Positions 63,827 through 64,000 of a DNA stretch of 64,000 nt are shown here, piece after piece (the stretch's first letter is position 1; every line of letters starts with the position of its first letter). The position numbers and the translations under genes are program-made. Below the pieces are notes generated by a model. That model saw only the letters and a list, made by a program, of their open reading frames with translations. It was not told the origin of the DNA and ran no database searches. The DNA is from CAVUFH01 sp963740835 (GTDB lineage: Bacteria; Actinomycetota; Acidimicrobiia; IMCC26256; PALSA-610). The stretch is taken from NCBI GenBank assembly GCA_963740835.1, contig CAVUFH010000007.1, forward strand, positions 1 to 64,000, in the 5' to 3' direction.

Positions 63827-64000
63827 TCACCCTGCCGCACCTTCGAGCACCGCGCGAAACGCGCCTCACGAGCAACCGCTGCTCCGCGGCAGTTGTCACC
63901 CGCATCCGCTCGAACGTGTCGCCTTCGAGCTTGACGTCGGCATAGACGTCTCCACCGTCCTCGTGAAAATGGAGGAACCCGCGCGACCGTCGGTAGAAGA
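63827..64000 (-). CDS. 3' end of an unidentified gene (cut by window edge), frame uncertain
   Basis: The minus strand at 64000-63870 reads as plausible protein (RSRGFLHFHEDGGDVYADVKLEGDTFERMRVTTAAEQRLLVRR in 20-residue pieces of coherent composition), resembling the short conserved C-terminus of actinobacterial hypothetical proteins. It stays in the methyltransferase frame; a one-base shift near 63855-63866 would give FRAVLEGAAG and a TGA at 63829-63827, just before the methyltransferase start. I favour a separate gene. Confidence 0.45.

Overview
The window is about 70% G+C, densely coded, and reads as a chromosomal segment of a high-G+C actinomycete. I think an uncultured member of the Acidimicrobiia or a near relative is most likely. 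The evidence is coenzyme F420 biosynthesis genes (cofD, cofE), an F420-type LLM oxidoreductase, paired LytR-CpsA-Psr ligases, a DUF5719/glycosyltransferase pair, and a gene order that resembles the sahH-manA-fbiAB-manC-wbbL-fadE25-birA-accA3-lpdA region of mycobacteria and streptomycetes (recalled, not searched). No rRNA, tRNA, CRISPR array, transposase, prophage or replication origin was seen.

Layout. 0-2 kb: 5' part of mtnA (cut by the left edge), a 34-codon SDR remnant overlapping it, and ahcY, all on the minus strand (methionine/SAH recycling). 2.1-7.3 kb: nitrilase plus a DinB/MDMPI-type protein (+), then a serine hydrolase, an alpha/beta hydrolase and a PLP decarboxylase (-). 7.3-14 kb (-): CPBP protease, a 57-residue zinc ribbon, a large GT-C membrane protein, phosphomannomutase, Trm112-like protein and a sugar-phosphate isomerase. 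14.2-16.2 kb: ftsH (+). 16.2-21.2 kb (-): a GT2/GT-C giant, a DUF5719 protein and a thioredoxin-like protein, each joined to the next by an ATGA overlap. 21.4-24.4 kb (+): a promoter with palindromic arms and a small helical protein where whiB would be expected, then cofD, cofE and a nitroreductase. 24.4-25.5 kb: an AbiEi/DUF559-like gene bracketed by related hairpins. 25.5-35.3 kb (-): a cell-envelope polysaccharide block (two LCP ligases, UDP-glucose dehydrogenase, UDP-glucuronate decarboxylase, two GT2 enzymes, a His-rich anchored protein, a sugar nucleotidyltransferase and an epimerase).

35.4-50.4 kb: acyl-CoA dehydrogenase, pabB/pabC, birA, biotin-carboxylase alpha chain, PhzF-like protein, UDP-glucuronate 4-epimerase, LpdA-like flavoprotein, galT-like protein, SRPBCC protein, LLM oxidoreductase, enoyl-CoA hydratase, acetyltransferase, meaB, NifU-like protein and a hydrolase. 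50.4-60 kb (-): aminoglycoside-phosphotransferase-like protein, hydrolases, sulfotransferase-like protein, FAD oxidoreductase, VOC protein, a murA with Asp in place of the catalytic Cys, enoyl-CoA hydratase, a solo cyclase domain, a TEX30-like hydrolase and an S9 peptidase. 60-63.2 kb (+): a tight three-gene unit of GT4 glycosyltransferase, methyltransferase and alpha/alpha-toroid protein, the best candidate here for an undescribed system. The right edge holds a second methyltransferase and the 3' end of one more gene (-).

Themes: envelope polysaccharide supply (GDP-mannose and UDP-uronic/pentose sugars, glycosyltransferases, LCP attachment, MurA), F420 synthesis and use, and biotin-dependent acyl-CoA metabolism. 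At least six genes are split by a frame change and all six have the same phase; this is either a sequencing artefact or something more interesting and should be kept in mind when using the coordinates.
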